DNA of 26,084 nt from JAKSCF01 sp028279945. Lineage in GTDB: Bacteria; Bacillota; Clostridia; Peptostreptococcales; JAAYPU01. The position numbers and the translations under genes were made by a program. The stretch lies in assembly GCA_028279945.1 (NCBI GenBank), contig JANQMT010000153.1, positions 1-26,084 on the forward strand. Reading direction: 5' to 3'. Shown one piece after another: positions 15,448 through 23,561 of this stretch; position 1 is the first letter of the stretch, and each line of letters starts with the position of its first letter. The notes under the pieces are model-generated. The model was given only the letters and a program-made list of their open reading frames with translations, ran no database searches and was not told where the DNA came from.

Positions 15448-16623
15448 ATGAATTACTCAGAAAAAGCTTTAGTGATGCATGAAGATAACCGAGGGAAAAT
15501 TGAAATCACATCAAAAGTAGAATTAAAAAGCAAAGATGATTTAAGTACGGCGTATACACCTGGTGTAGCAGAACCTTGCAGGAAGATCAATGAGAACATT
15601 GACGATGTTTATAAATACACGGCTAAAGGGAATTTGGTTGCTGTAGTTACAGATGGTTCAGCAGTTTTAGGTCTTGGAGATATAGGTCCGGAAGCAGGCC
15701 TGCCTGTTATGGAAGGTAAGGCTATTTTATTTAAGGCTTTTGCAAATGTAGATGCATTTCCAATTTGTATTGATACAAAAGATGTTGACGAGATTGTCAA
15801 TACTGTAAAATATTTAGCGCCTACTTTTGGCGGCATTAATTTAGAAGATATTTCTGCACCAAGATGCTTTGAGATCGAAAGAAAGTTAAAAGAAGTATTG
15901 GATATACCTGTTTTCCATGATGATCAGCATGGTACTGCCGTAGTCACCCTTGCAGGTATGATTAATGCATTGAAAATTGTAGGAAAGAAGCTGGAAGATT
16001 TATCGGTAGTCATAAATGGTGCAGGATCAGCCGGTATAGCCATTACAAAATTATTAATGAAGATGGGATTAAAAAACGTTGTATTGTGTGATCGAACGGG
16101 CGCAATTTATAAAGGAAGAAGCGGATTGAACGCTGAAAAGGAATTAATCGCACAGATAACTAATAAAGAAGCCAAAAAAGGCAGCTTAAAGGATGTTATG
16201 GTTGGAAGTGATGTGTTTATTGGTGTATCAGCACCTAATGTTGTTACAAAAGAGATGGTTGAATCAATGAACAAGGATGCAATTATATTCGCTATGTCTA
16301 ATCCTATAGCTGAAATACACCCGGAAGATGCTAAAGCGGCTGGTGCGAGAGTCGTAGGAACCGGTCGTTCAGATTTTCCAAATCAAGTTAACAATGTACT
16401 AGCTTTTCCAGGAATCTTTAGAGGAGCGTTAGATGCTAGGGCTACAGATATCAATGATGAAATGAAGATTGCTGCGGCCTATGCCATAGCAGAAATAGTA
16501 GGTGGAGATGAATTAAAAGAAGATTATGTCATCCCAAATGCATTAAACGAAAAGGTTGCGGCGAAGGTTGCTGAAGCAGTTATTGAAGCGGCAGTAAAAA
16601 CAGGTGTTGCGAAATCATTTTAA
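15448..16623 (+). CDS. Malic enzyme (NAD(P)-dependent, oxaloacetate-decarboxylating, short form)
   Basis: A 391-residue short-form malic enzyme converting malate to pyruvate plus CO2 with reduction of NAD(P). Catalytic Y36 lies in YTPGVAEPC, K91 in MEGKAILFKAF, the metal-binding residues in NLEDISAPRCFEIE (E133, D134) and FHDDQHGTAVV (D158, D159), and the dinucleotide-binding GAGSAG at 191-196. It resembles the roughly 400-residue Bacillus YtsJ-type enzyme, not the 580-residue form; NAD versus NADP preference cannot be called. GAAAGGGTG precedes the ATG. The symporter gene follows 61 bp after the stop, in line with a malate-import-and-decarboxylation operon. Confidence 0.95.
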   Translation: MNYSEKALVMHEDNRGKIEITSKVELKSKDDLSTAYTPGVAEPCRKINENIDDVYKYTAKGNLVAVVTDGSAVLGLGDIGPEAGLPVMEGKAILFKAFANVDAFPICIDTKDVDEIVNTVKYLAPTFGGINLEDISAPRCFEIERKLKEVLDIPVFHDDQHGTAVVTLAGMINALKIVGKKLEDLSVVINGAGSAGIAITKLLMKMGLKNVVLCDRTGAIYKGRSGLNAEKELIAQITNKEAKKGSLKDVMVGSDVFIGVSAPNVVTKEMVESMNKDAIIFAMSNPIAEIHPEDAKAAGARVVGTGRSDFPNQVNNVLAFPGIFRGALDARATDINDEMKIAAAYAIAEIVGGDELKEDYVIPNALNEKVAAKVAEAVIEAAVKTGVAKSF

Positions 16624-16684
16624 TTGAATTCCAATGAATATAAATTCATTTGAATAATTTAAATTGAGAAATGGAGGACAATTT

Positions 16685-17995
16685 ATGAGTGAAGTATTGG
16701 CAAATGATTTAGGTCAGGAGAAAGGATATCGGATTCAGGGAATCTCCTTACCTGTATTTGGACTCATTACAATTGTAGTTTTGGGAGCTACTTACCTTGG
16801 TGCACTTCCAAAAGGCATGGTTGGGGCATTTCCTATTATGATGGTACTAGGAGCAATATTTAATGAGATAGGAAATCGTACACCCATTATTAAAGACTAT
16901 CTAGGTGGAGGGCCTATCGTCATTATTTTTGGATCTGCAGCTCTAATAACCTATGGGGTACTACCTCAAACTTCAGGTGAAATAATGACAGAATTCATGA
17001 AAGGCGGAGCATTTTTAAACTTTTATATTGCAGCACTAATATGTGGTAGTATTTTGGGAATGGATAGAAGGTTATTAATCAAGGCTGCCGTAAGGTATTT
17101 ACCTGCAATCTTAGGTGGTGTAATCGTTGCATTAAGTTTAGTTGGTTTAGTTGGATCAATTATTGGCTTTGGCGGATTAAATGCTGTTTTATATATAGGA
17201 GTGCCTATTATGGGCGGTGGAATGGGAGCCGGAGCTGTCCCACTATCCAAAATATTTGGTGAAGCTTTAAATAAAGATGTCACAGAAATGTTGTCGGTTA
17301 TGATACCTGCCCTTGCATTAGGAAACTGTTTATCCATCGTTGCAGCAGGCTTGTTGGACAAGTTAGGCAAAAATAGACCTGCCCTTACCGGAAATGGACA
17401 ATTATTAAGGGGAGCGAAAAAATCACAAGAAGACAATAATGAAAATGAAACAGAAAAAGTGCCGGTTGATATAAAACTAATGGGAATTGGGTTATTAATC
17501 TCTACAGCATTTTTTGTTTGGGGTAAAATATTAGGTCAGTATATCCCTATACATTCTTATGCATTAATGATCATCTCGGTTGCTATCTTTAAAATGTTAG
17601 GGGTTGTGCCAAGAAAATATGAAGTAGGTGCTTTTCAATGGTTTAAATTTATTATGATTAATCTAACACCTACTTTACTGGTAGGAATAGGAGTAGCATA
17701 TACAGATTTACCTCAGGTTATTGCTTCCCTTACTTTACAATACCTCTTATTGGTTACAGTTACAGTAATTGGTGCAATTGTTGGTTCTGCAGTTGTAGGA
17801 AGAATATTTGGCTTTTATCCTATCGAGTCTGCCATTACAGCCGGCTTATGTATGGCTAATATGGGAGGAACAGGAGATGTGGCCGTTTTATCTGCATCCA
17901 AGAGAATGGAATTAATGCCTTTTGCGCAAATTTCATCACGTATTGGAGGAGCGTTTATGCTTATTCTTGCTACTGCAATATTAAGTATGATATGA
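16685..17995 (+). CDS. Na+-coupled 2-hydroxycarboxylate symporter (malate/citrate; CitS/MaeN/CimH family)
   Basis: A 436-residue membrane transporter of the 2-hydroxycarboxylate family with about 11 hydrophobic helices. The two re-entrant-loop motifs are GGGMGAGAVPLS in the first half and NMGGTGDVAVLSAS in the second, and the conserved substrate arginine lies in SSRIGGAFML near the C-terminus. I chose ATG 16685 because GGAGG (16673-16677) is seven bases upstream; a longer in-frame start at 16664 would place that site inside the gene. Family members import malate, citrate or both with Na+. The malic enzyme immediately upstream favours malate. A hairpin terminator follows. Confidence 0.92.
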   Translation: MSEVLANDLGQEKGYRIQGISLPVFGLITIVVLGATYLGALPKGMVGAFPIMMVLGAIFNEIGNRTPIIKDYLGGGPIVIIFGSAALITYGVLPQTSGEIMTEFMKGGAFLNFYIAALICGSILGMDRRLLIKAAVRYLPAILGGVIVALSLVGLVGSIIGFGGLNAVLYIGVPIMGGGMGAGAVPLSKIFGEALNKDVTEMLSVMIPALALGNCLSIVAAGLLDKLGKNRPALTGNGQLLRGAKKSQEDNNENETEKVPVDIKLMGIGLLISTAFFVWGKILGQYIPIHSYALMIISVAIFKMLGVVPRKYEVGAFQWFKFIMINLTPTLLVGIGVAYTDLPQVIASLTLQYLLLVTVTVIGAIVGSAVVGRIFGFYPIESAITAGLCMANMGGTGDVAVLSASKRMELMPFAQISSRIGGAFMLILATAILSMI

Positions 17996-18100
17996 TTAAG
18001 CGAGCAGACTATTTGCATATATCATTACAATAGATTCGTTGTTATCGAATTGATGTGTACTCTTTTCTAAATACTAATAATTATAATAATTTTAAAAAGG

Positions 18101-18140
18101 ACAGCCTGATTTTGTGAGTGCAAAACAGGCTGTTTACTAT
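18101..18140 (+). terminator. Hairpin terminator after the symporter gene
   Basis: ACAGCCTG (18101-18108) pairs with CAGGCTGT (18126-18133), extended by TTTTG/CAAAA (18110-18114/18121-18125) with one bulged A. TTTACTATGG follows, so the T tract is short. It separates the malic enzyme-symporter pair from the two-component genes. Confidence 0.65.
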
Positions 18141-18173
18141 GGAATACATTTTTATCTACTCAAAAAATATGAT

Positions 18174-18195
18174 ATATTTAGAAATAATGAATATT
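18174..18195. promoter_or_regulatory. Candidate response-regulator half-site upstream of the sensor kinase gene
   Basis: ATATTTAGAA (18174-18183) repeats the half-site of the dyad at 15358-15385. A possible partner AATATT at 18190-18195 completes only a partial dyad. A weak -10 (TAATAA, 18212-18217) follows at a distance similar to that at the malic enzyme promoter. Confidence 0.3.
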
Positions 18196-18250
18196 AAAGA
18201 AAAGTGAACAATAATAAAGAGAATAGATTGGATTAAAAGAGGTCAAAAGG

Positions 18251-19870
18251 ATGAAAAAATACATTAAAAAAACATGGCGATTACAAACTAAAATTACAAT
18301 TTTGGTAATGGGCGTAGTTTTTATTTCAATATCCATAATTATGTTTTTTATAATTCCATGGACATCAAAAAATGTTCAAAATAAAGTTGAAGTCAACGTC
18401 ATGAATGTGGCTCGATTAACTGCTAAATCAGCAAATATTAAAGAAGATTTATCCAAGAATGACCCCGACAAGGAGATACAAAGCTATGTTAATGTATTGC
18501 TAAGTTCTGTTGAAAACATAGAATTTATAGTGGTTGCGGATATGGATGGCATTAGGTATGCACACCCTAATCCTGAAAGGGTAGGAGAAAGATTTGTAGG
18601 GGGTGATTTTGATAGAGTCGTTAATAATGGTGAGACATATATTTCACAAGCTCAAGGGACCCTGGGTAAATCTTTAAGGGCTTTTACACCTATTTATGAC
18701 CCAGATAATCAAAAGCAAATCGGTTTTGTCTCAGTAGGAACATTATATAAAGATATAGAAAAAGCAAAAATAGAAGCAATACGCTTTATTGTTTTACTCA
18801 CACTTATTGGATTAGTAGTAGGAACAATCGGTGCTTTTTTATTGGCAAAGAATATTAAGAATTCTTTGATGGGATTAGAACCCAGCCAAATAACCAAACT
18901 GTACAATGAAAATATTGCGATGATGGATGCAATCCATGAGGGCATTCTAGCCGTAGACCAGGATGGCAGGGTAACCATTATTAATGATTCGGCAATGAAT
19001 ATGCTTAAAATAGAAGAAAAGAATAAGAATAACATAAAAGGTAAAAACGTAAAAAGTGTGTTTCCTACAAGTAAGCTTCCCAGAGTTTTGGAATCAGGAA
19101 TTGCAGAGTATGACAAAGAGCTGATCACCAATGGTACAATAGTAGTGGCAAACAGAGTACCCATCATAAGCAAAGGAAAAATTATTGGTGCCATAGCAAC
19201 CTTTAGAGACAAAACAGAGTTGACAATGCTGGCAGAAGAACTTACAGGCGTTAAACTCATCATTGAAGCGCTAAGAGCAAATTCTCATGAATTTGCTAAT
19301 AAACTTCATGTTATTTTAGGACTCATAAAAATAGGTGAAATTGAGGAAGCAAAAAATTACATTATTAATGTTGCTGATACACAACAACAAATATTAAGTA
19401 TGATTATAAAAAGAATAAAAGATCCAACCATTGCCGGGTTGATACTTGGGAAATTTAGCAGAGCAAAAGAGCTGGGTATATCTATCAAAATAGATAAACG
19501 TACAAAACTTGAGTGTAAGCATAAGCATATCAACAGCAATGTACTTGTAACGATAATAGGAAATCTGATTGCAAATGCTCTAGAGTCTGTAAGCAAGTCA
19601 GACAAAGAAGAAAAAAGTATTAATGTTAGAATAGAAGAAAGTGAATCTAAAATTATAATAGAAGTTGAAGATTTTGGGGTTGGAATAAAAAAAGAAAACA
19701 TTAAAAAGATATTTGAAAGAGGATTTACGGATAAAAGTGAAAGCCGAGGTATAGGATTAGCATTAGTTAAAGAAAATGTTCAAAGTCTTAATGGGGAAAT
19801 AAAAGTAATCTCAAAAATTAATAAAGGAACGACCTTTACAATCATATTACCTAAGGGGGGTACCAAATGA
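18251..19870 (+). CDS. CitA/DcuS/MalK-family sensor histidine kinase
   Basis: A 539-residue membrane kinase that probably senses extracellular malate, citrate or another carboxylate. TM1 is at about 15-36, the extracellular sensor at 37-175, TM2 at 177-199, a PAS domain at about 222-325 (MDAIHEGILAVDQDGRVTIIN) and the kinase core after that. The sensor carries the family ligand motif RYAHPNPERVGERFVGGD (R102, H105) and LGKSLRAFTPI (K140, R143). The phosphorylated histidine is H346 in RANSHEFANKLHVI, with N442 in the N box, DFGVGI (474-479) and SRGIGLAL (498-505). Its last codons overlap the response regulator start by four bases (ATGA), and the G6 run in those codons serves as the regulator's ribosome-binding site. 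Confidence 0.93.
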   Translation: MKKYIKKTWRLQTKITILVMGVVFISISIIMFFIIPWTSKNVQNKVEVNVMNVARLTAKSANIKEDLSKNDPDKEIQSYVNVLLSSVENIEFIVVADMDGIRYAHPNPERVGERFVGGDFDRVVNNGETYISQAQGTLGKSLRAFTPIYDPDNQKQIGFVSVGTLYKDIEKAKIEAIRFIVLLTLIGLVVGTIGAFLLAKNIKNSLMGLEPSQITKLYNENIAMMDAIHEGILAVDQDGRVTIINDSAMNMLKIEEKNKNNIKGKNVKSVFPTSKLPRVLESGIAEYDKELITNGTIVVANRVPIISKGKIIGAIATFRDKTELTMLAEELTGVKLIIEALRANSHEFANKLHVILGLIKIGEIEEAKNYIINVADTQQQILSMIIKRIKDPTIAGLILGKFSRAKELGISIKIDKRTKLECKHKHINSNVLVTIIGNLIANALESVSKSDKEEKSINVRIEESESKIIIEVEDFGVGIKKENIKKIFERGFTDKSESRGIGLALVKENVQSLNGEIKVISKINKGTTFTIILPKGGTK

Positions 19871-20544
19871 TAAATGTTTTAATCGTAGAAGATGATCCAA
19901 TGGTTGCAGAGCTCAATAAAAGATATATCCAAAGCGTAGAAGGATTTAGTGTTATGGGGATAGTTTCAAATGGGGAAGATGCCCTTAATTTTTGTAAAAA
20001 GAATAAGGTTGAATTGATTCTGTTAGATATATATATCCCTAAGATTGACGGCATACATTTTTTAAAAGAATTAAGAAGAAGATGTATGATGATAGATGTT
20101 ATATTAGTAACCGCTTCAAAAGAGTCACAAAATATTGATGCAGCTTTAAAACTGGGAGCAACAGATTATTTGATAAAGCCTTTTGAGTATGAACGGCTCA
20201 AAAAGTCTCTAGAAAGCTATTTAAAACAATATAAGTTATTGCATAGTGCCGATACGGTTAAGCAGGAAGATTTGGATAAAATAAGGATAAATTTTGAGAT
20301 GCAAGGTGATAATGAATTAATTAAAGGGCTTCATAAAAACACGCTGGAAAGAATACGGACATTAATGAAGGTCAATGTGAAAGAATATTTTACCAGTGAA
20401 ATGATAGCCCAAAAAATGTCATTGTCCAAGGTAACCGTAAGACGATATTTAGAATATCTTGAATCAATAGGTGAAGTAAAATTACATACCAGATATGGAG
20501 CCAAAGGCAGGCCTTCACATTTATATAAGTATATTAAGGACTAG
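19867..20544 (+). CDS. CitB/DcuR/MalR-family response regulator
   Basis: A 225-residue response regulator. The receiver domain shows D9/D10 in IVEDDPMV, the phosphorylation site D54 in ILLDIYIPKIDG, T82 and K104 in YLIKPFEYERL. The C-terminal output domain contains a helix-turn-helix of the CitB/DcuR type (SEMIAQKMSLSKVTVRRYLEYL is the core region; GRPSHLYKYI closes the protein). It should activate the malate module when phosphorylated by the kinase encoded directly upstream. The start codon is preceded by GGGGGG, six bases away. The stop codon overlaps the opposite-strand stop of the next gene in a shared CTAG. The candidate binding sites are described at 15358 and 18174. Confidence 0.93.
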   Translation: MINVLIVEDDPMVAELNKRYIQSVEGFSVMGIVSNGEDALNFCKKNKVELILLDIYIPKIDGIHFLKELRRRCMMIDVILVTASKESQNIDAALKLGATDYLIKPFEYERLKKSLESYLKQYKLLHSADTVKQEDLDKIRINFEMQGDNELIKGLHKNTLERIRTLMKVNVKEYFTSEMIAQKMSLSKVTVRRYLEYLESIGEVKLHTRYGAKGRPSHLYKYIKD

Positions 20545-21470
20545 ATGAATTTAATACCCTGCCAACTGTTTCTTCTTTTCAGCTCTGCATCAATGCCGTT
20601 TAGGATACCCCTTTTATCTGTACTCCATTTGGGGGCAACCAAACGCTTCCAAGGGGCATCCCCTGTGAGCCTGTGAATGGTTATTTCAGGGTGAAGAATC
20701 TCCAGGGCATCGACGATTAGGCTGATGTATGCTTCTTTTTTTAGAGTGCTGAATTGATCCAGTTGATACATTTTGGCAAGCTTTGTATGCTTTAATACAT
20801 GAAGCAAGTGTAATTTGATACCAAATATATCTTTAGAGGATAGGTAATGTACAGAATCCAGCATATCTTTTTTACTTTCAAATGGTAATCCGAAAATAAG
20901 GTGGACAACTGTTTTAATTTGATGTTGTTTAAGCTTATCTAAAGCTTCTTCAAATACTTTTAATGAATATTGACGATTGATTAGTTGCGCTGTATGCTCA
21001 TGGATGGTTTGCAGCCCCAACTCTACCCATAAGAATGTTTTTTTATTGAGTTTGGACAGCAGATCAATGGTTTCATTAGGTAAGCAGTCCGGTCGTGTAG
21101 CGATTGCTAACCCAATAACATTAGGATGAGATATGGCTTTGTCGTATAATGACGTTAATTCATTTATGGGAGCATAGGTATTCGTATAATTTTGAAAATA
21201 AGCGATATATTTTCCATCAGGCCATTTGTTTTTAAGTAAAGCCATCTGTTGCTCTAATTGAGTATAAAGATCTAATCTTCTGGAAGCTGCAAAATCTCCC
21301 GATCCTAAAGGGGAACAATATATACAGCCCTCTGTACTTAAAGTGCCGTCTCTATTCGGACAGGTGAATCCTCCGTCTAAAGATAATTTTATAATTTTCT
21401 CATTGAATTTATTTTTTAAATACAATCCTAAAGCGTTATATCTTTTATTTTCCCAATACATCATTATCAT
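20541..21470 (-). CDS. Radical SAM protein of the TIGR01212 (YhcC/YtqA) family
   Basis: A 309-residue radical SAM protein. The 4Fe-4S cysteines are C37, C49 and C52 in the region TCPNRDGTLSTEGCIYCSP, with the family spacing CxxRDGT...GCxxC. GSGDFA follows, and LVELGLQTIHEHTAQLINR (in the region near residue 150) and VVHLIFGLP are further family blocks. The substrate is unknown; family members are often linked to tRNA or nucleotide modification but this is not settled. I chose ATG 21470 (AAAGGA four bases before) over an upstream in-frame TTG at 21488; ATG 21464 is equally possible. An extended -10 (TGGTACAAT, complement of 21498-21506) lies just upstream. Confidence 0.88.
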   Translation of the reverse strand: MIMMYWENKRYNALGLYLKNKFNEKIIKLSLDGGFTCPNRDGTLSTEGCIYCSPLGSGDFAASRRLDLYTQLEQQMALLKNKWPDGKYIAYFQNYTNTYAPINELTSLYDKAISHPNVIGLAIATRPDCLPNETIDLLSKLNKKTFLWVELGLQTIHEHTAQLINRQYSLKVFEEALDKLKQHQIKTVVHLIFGLPFESKKDMLDSVHYLSSKDIFGIKLHLLHVLKHTKLAKMYQLDQFSTLKKEAYISLIVDALEILHPEITIHRLTGDAPWKRLVAPKWSTDKRGILNGIDAELKRRNSWQGIKFI

Positions 21471-21497
21471 TTTTTCCTTTAAAATCAAATATTTTTT

Positions 21498-21506
21498 ATT
21501 GTACCA
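21498..21506 (-). promoter_or_regulatory. Extended -10 promoter element for the radical SAM gene
   Basis: Read on the minus strand the sequence is TGGTACAAT, an extended -10 (TGn plus TACAAT), 28 bp before the chosen start. The -35 region is poor. It lies within the short divergent region shared with the lipid kinase gene. Confidence 0.35.
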
Positions 21507-21530
21507 CAGTTATGTTTCGGCGTGTAGGCC

Positions 21531-21559
21531 TTAACAACTTATTTTTTATGGTGTATAAT
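21531..21559 (+). promoter_or_regulatory. Sigma-A-type promoter for the lipid kinase fusion gene
   Basis: TTAACA (21531-21536), a 17-nt spacer and a perfect TATAAT (21554-21559). Transcription would start near 21566, giving a leader of about 180 nt. The -10 is overlapped by one arm of an 11-bp inverted repeat: TATAATCATCC (21554-21564) with GGATGATTATA (21621-21631). Confidence 0.55.
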
Positions 21560-21746
21560 CATCCATAGTGTAACTGAGAAAGAGGATAAAGTTGATATTG
21601 AGAAATATTTTGAAAGCGCCGGATGATTATAAATATTTCAAAAATTGGGTATTATATGAAAGAAAATAATATCATTACAAATGATGAGTGTTAAAGCATA
21701 ATATGGCATAATATATAGAGTAGATTAAAGGTGAGGGGGAATTACT

Positions 21747-23366
21747 TTGAACGTTTTACTAATTTACAATCCTTTTTCAGGCAATAAATTGTTTAAAAAT
21801 TACTTAGATTATATTATCTCAAAGTTCCAAAAAAAAGGGTTTCAAATCATACCTTACAGGATGGACCAAGGTTTAGAACAATTCATTTCAAATATCAATT
21901 TAAATGATTATGCCAAAATACTTGTTGCAGGAGGCGATGGAACGATTAATCAAGCGGTTAATGTGTTGGTAAAACACGACATTGATTTACCTATAGGTAT
22001 TTTTCCTGTTGGTACGGCCAACGACTATGCGCGGTATTTTAATTTGCCTAAAACCATAGAAGAAATAACCGAGATACTATTAAGAGATAATTATACATAC
22101 AGCGATATAGGCTGTGTCAATGACAAATATTTTATAAATGTTGCCAGCCTAGGATTTCTCATAGACATAAGTCAAAGAACAGATGCAAAAGTTAAAAACA
22201 GTTTAGGCGTGTTAGCTTACTATTTAAAAGGGATTGAAGAGCTTCCCAGCATGAAACCTGTTTATATTACGGTTAACAGTGAAGAAATGAACTTTGAGGG
22301 TGAAATATATTTTATGCTGATTATGAATGGGAAATCGGCGGGTGGCTTTAAGAAAATAGCTCCTTTTTCTTCAATAAATGATGGCTTATTTGATATTTAC
22401 ATTTTTAAGAAATGCCCTTTATACGAGTTAATGCCGCTGCTTTTAAAAATCCATAATGGCGAACATTTTAACAGTCCTCATGTGGTTTATTTTCAGACGA
22501 GTCAATTGACTGTGAATTGTGATGAGAAAATAGGCACTGATATTGATGGAGAGGTAGGAACGAATTTTCCTTTATCTATTTCAAATATGCAGGGTAAGTT
22601 AAAAATTATAACACGAAATAATCATGAGGAAGGTACGATACCAGATCATACATTCAGTGTTTATGAAGTGAAAAATGTTGTTGAAAAGATTTCCACTCAA
22701 ATGATTCATGATATTAAAAAACCAGAACTTAATATTGAGCACGTATCTCAAAATGTTGTATCTTTAATTAGAGATATGCCAAAACATAATGCATTGAATT
22801 ATGTCAATAAAAATTCTTTGAGTGAAGCATATTTTGAATCCGCAAGACAAACTTTGGATAATGGATACTTATATATTGTATTGTCAAGTACCGGAAGTAC
22901 TGCCGGAGAGCTCATAGGGAAAGTCACTAAAAAAGATTACAGTCATGTTTCTTTGGCATTTGATGAAGAATTAAAAACCATCGTAAGCTATAACGGTGGT
23001 GAGAATATTTATTCGCCGGGTTTGAATCAAGAAATGATTGAATTCTTTTATAAGAAGAAAGATGCCAATATCATCATATATAAGCTGAAAGCAAATGAAG
23101 ATCAAAAAAAGATAGTATTGGAGCAAATTGAGAATATTAATAAACAAGGGAGTTCTTATAATGTTTTAGGCTTGCTGTTACCGTATTCGCATAAAGATAA
23201 TATTATGTTTTGTTCTCAATTTGTATATAAAATGCTTCAAAAAGTAAACCTTAACTATTTTGATAAAAAATCAGAAGATGTAAAACCAACAGATTTTGTA
23301 GAATTGGATTATCAAAGAAACTTAAAATATCATTCAACCGTATTTGTAAAGGATATGTTAAGGTAA
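21747..23366 (+). CDS. Diacylglycerol/lipid kinase (DagK/YegS type) fused to a permuted NlpC/P60-like (YiiX/LRAT-type) domain
   Basis: A 539-residue two-part protein. Residues 1-290 are a DagK/YegS lipid kinase: IYNPFSGNK at the start, the nucleotide loop VAGGDGTINQAV (D64), FPVGTANDYARYF, NDGLFDIYIF (D212) and DIDGEVGTNFPL. After a linker (about 295-370), residues 372-539 contain YSHVSLAF with H400 and, about 90 residues later, MFCSQFVYKML with C489. Histidine before cysteine is the circularly permuted order of the YaeF/YiiX and LRAT-like branch of the NlpC/P60 superfamily, enzymes proposed to act on lipid ester or amide bonds. No signal peptide or membrane segment is visible, so action at the inner membrane face is likely. 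TTG start with GAGGGGG seven bases upstream. Confidence 0.88.
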   Translation: MNVLLIYNPFSGNKLFKNYLDYIISKFQKKGFQIIPYRMDQGLEQFISNINLNDYAKILVAGGDGTINQAVNVLVKHDIDLPIGIFPVGTANDYARYFNLPKTIEEITEILLRDNYTYSDIGCVNDKYFINVASLGFLIDISQRTDAKVKNSLGVLAYYLKGIEELPSMKPVYITVNSEEMNFEGEIYFMLIMNGKSAGGFKKIAPFSSINDGLFDIYIFKKCPLYELMPLLLKIHNGEHFNSPHVVYFQTSQLTVNCDEKIGTDIDGEVGTNFPLSISNMQGKLKIITRNNHEEGTIPDHTFSVYEVKNVVEKISTQMIHDIKKPELNIEHVSQNVVSLIRDMPKHNALNYVNKNSLSEAYFESARQTLDNGYLYIVLSSTGSTAGELIGKVTKKDYSHVSLAFDEELKTIVSYNGGENIYSPGLNQEMIEFFYKKKDANIIIYKLKANEDQKKIVLEQIENINKQGSSYNVLGLLLPYSHKDNIMFCSQFVYKMLQKVNLNYFDKKSEDVKPTDFVELDYQRNLKYHSTVFVKDMLR

Positions 23367-23387
23367 AGTAAAGTTATGAAAATTACA

Positions 23388-23416
23388 TTGCAATTATAAT
23401 AAAGGAATGTTATACT
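23388..23416 (+). promoter_or_regulatory. Sigma-A-type promoter for the helicase gene
   Basis: TTGCAA (23388-23393), a 17-nt spacer and TATACT (23411-23416). The predicted start near 23423 gives a leader of about 140 nt that contains a hairpin (23426-23449) and the terminator at 23485-23520. No comparable promoter lies between the terminator and the start codon. Confidence 0.5.
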
Positions 23417-23484
23417 AATATATTGTTGGTTATGTCAAATGACAACTAAAGTTGAAGTCAAAAGGATTGTTATACAATAAACAG

Positions 23485-23520
23485 CCCTATAGAGCTTATT
23501 CTTATAGGGTTTTTATTTTT
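23485..23520 (+). terminator. Intrinsic terminator in the 5' leader of the helicase gene (possible attenuator)
   Basis: CCCTATA (23485-23491) pairs with TATAGGG (23503-23509), followed by TTTTTATTTTT. It ends 41 bp before the helicase start. It may serve the upstream lipid kinase transcript, but it also lies downstream of the best helicase promoter, which makes it an attenuator candidate. A first hairpin, TTGGT-TA-TGTC/GACA-ACTAA (23426-23449), lies upstream. Confidence 0.65.
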
Positions 23521-23561
23521 GATTATCAATTTACATATATTTAAAAAGAAAGAGGTATATT

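Noticed and set aside
16633..16650. AATGAAT/ATTCATT hairpin between the malic enzyme and symporter genes, considered as a terminator or operator
   Set aside because: The 7-bp A/T stem has no T tract and does not match the ATATTTAGAA element; it is within chance for such AT-rich sequence.
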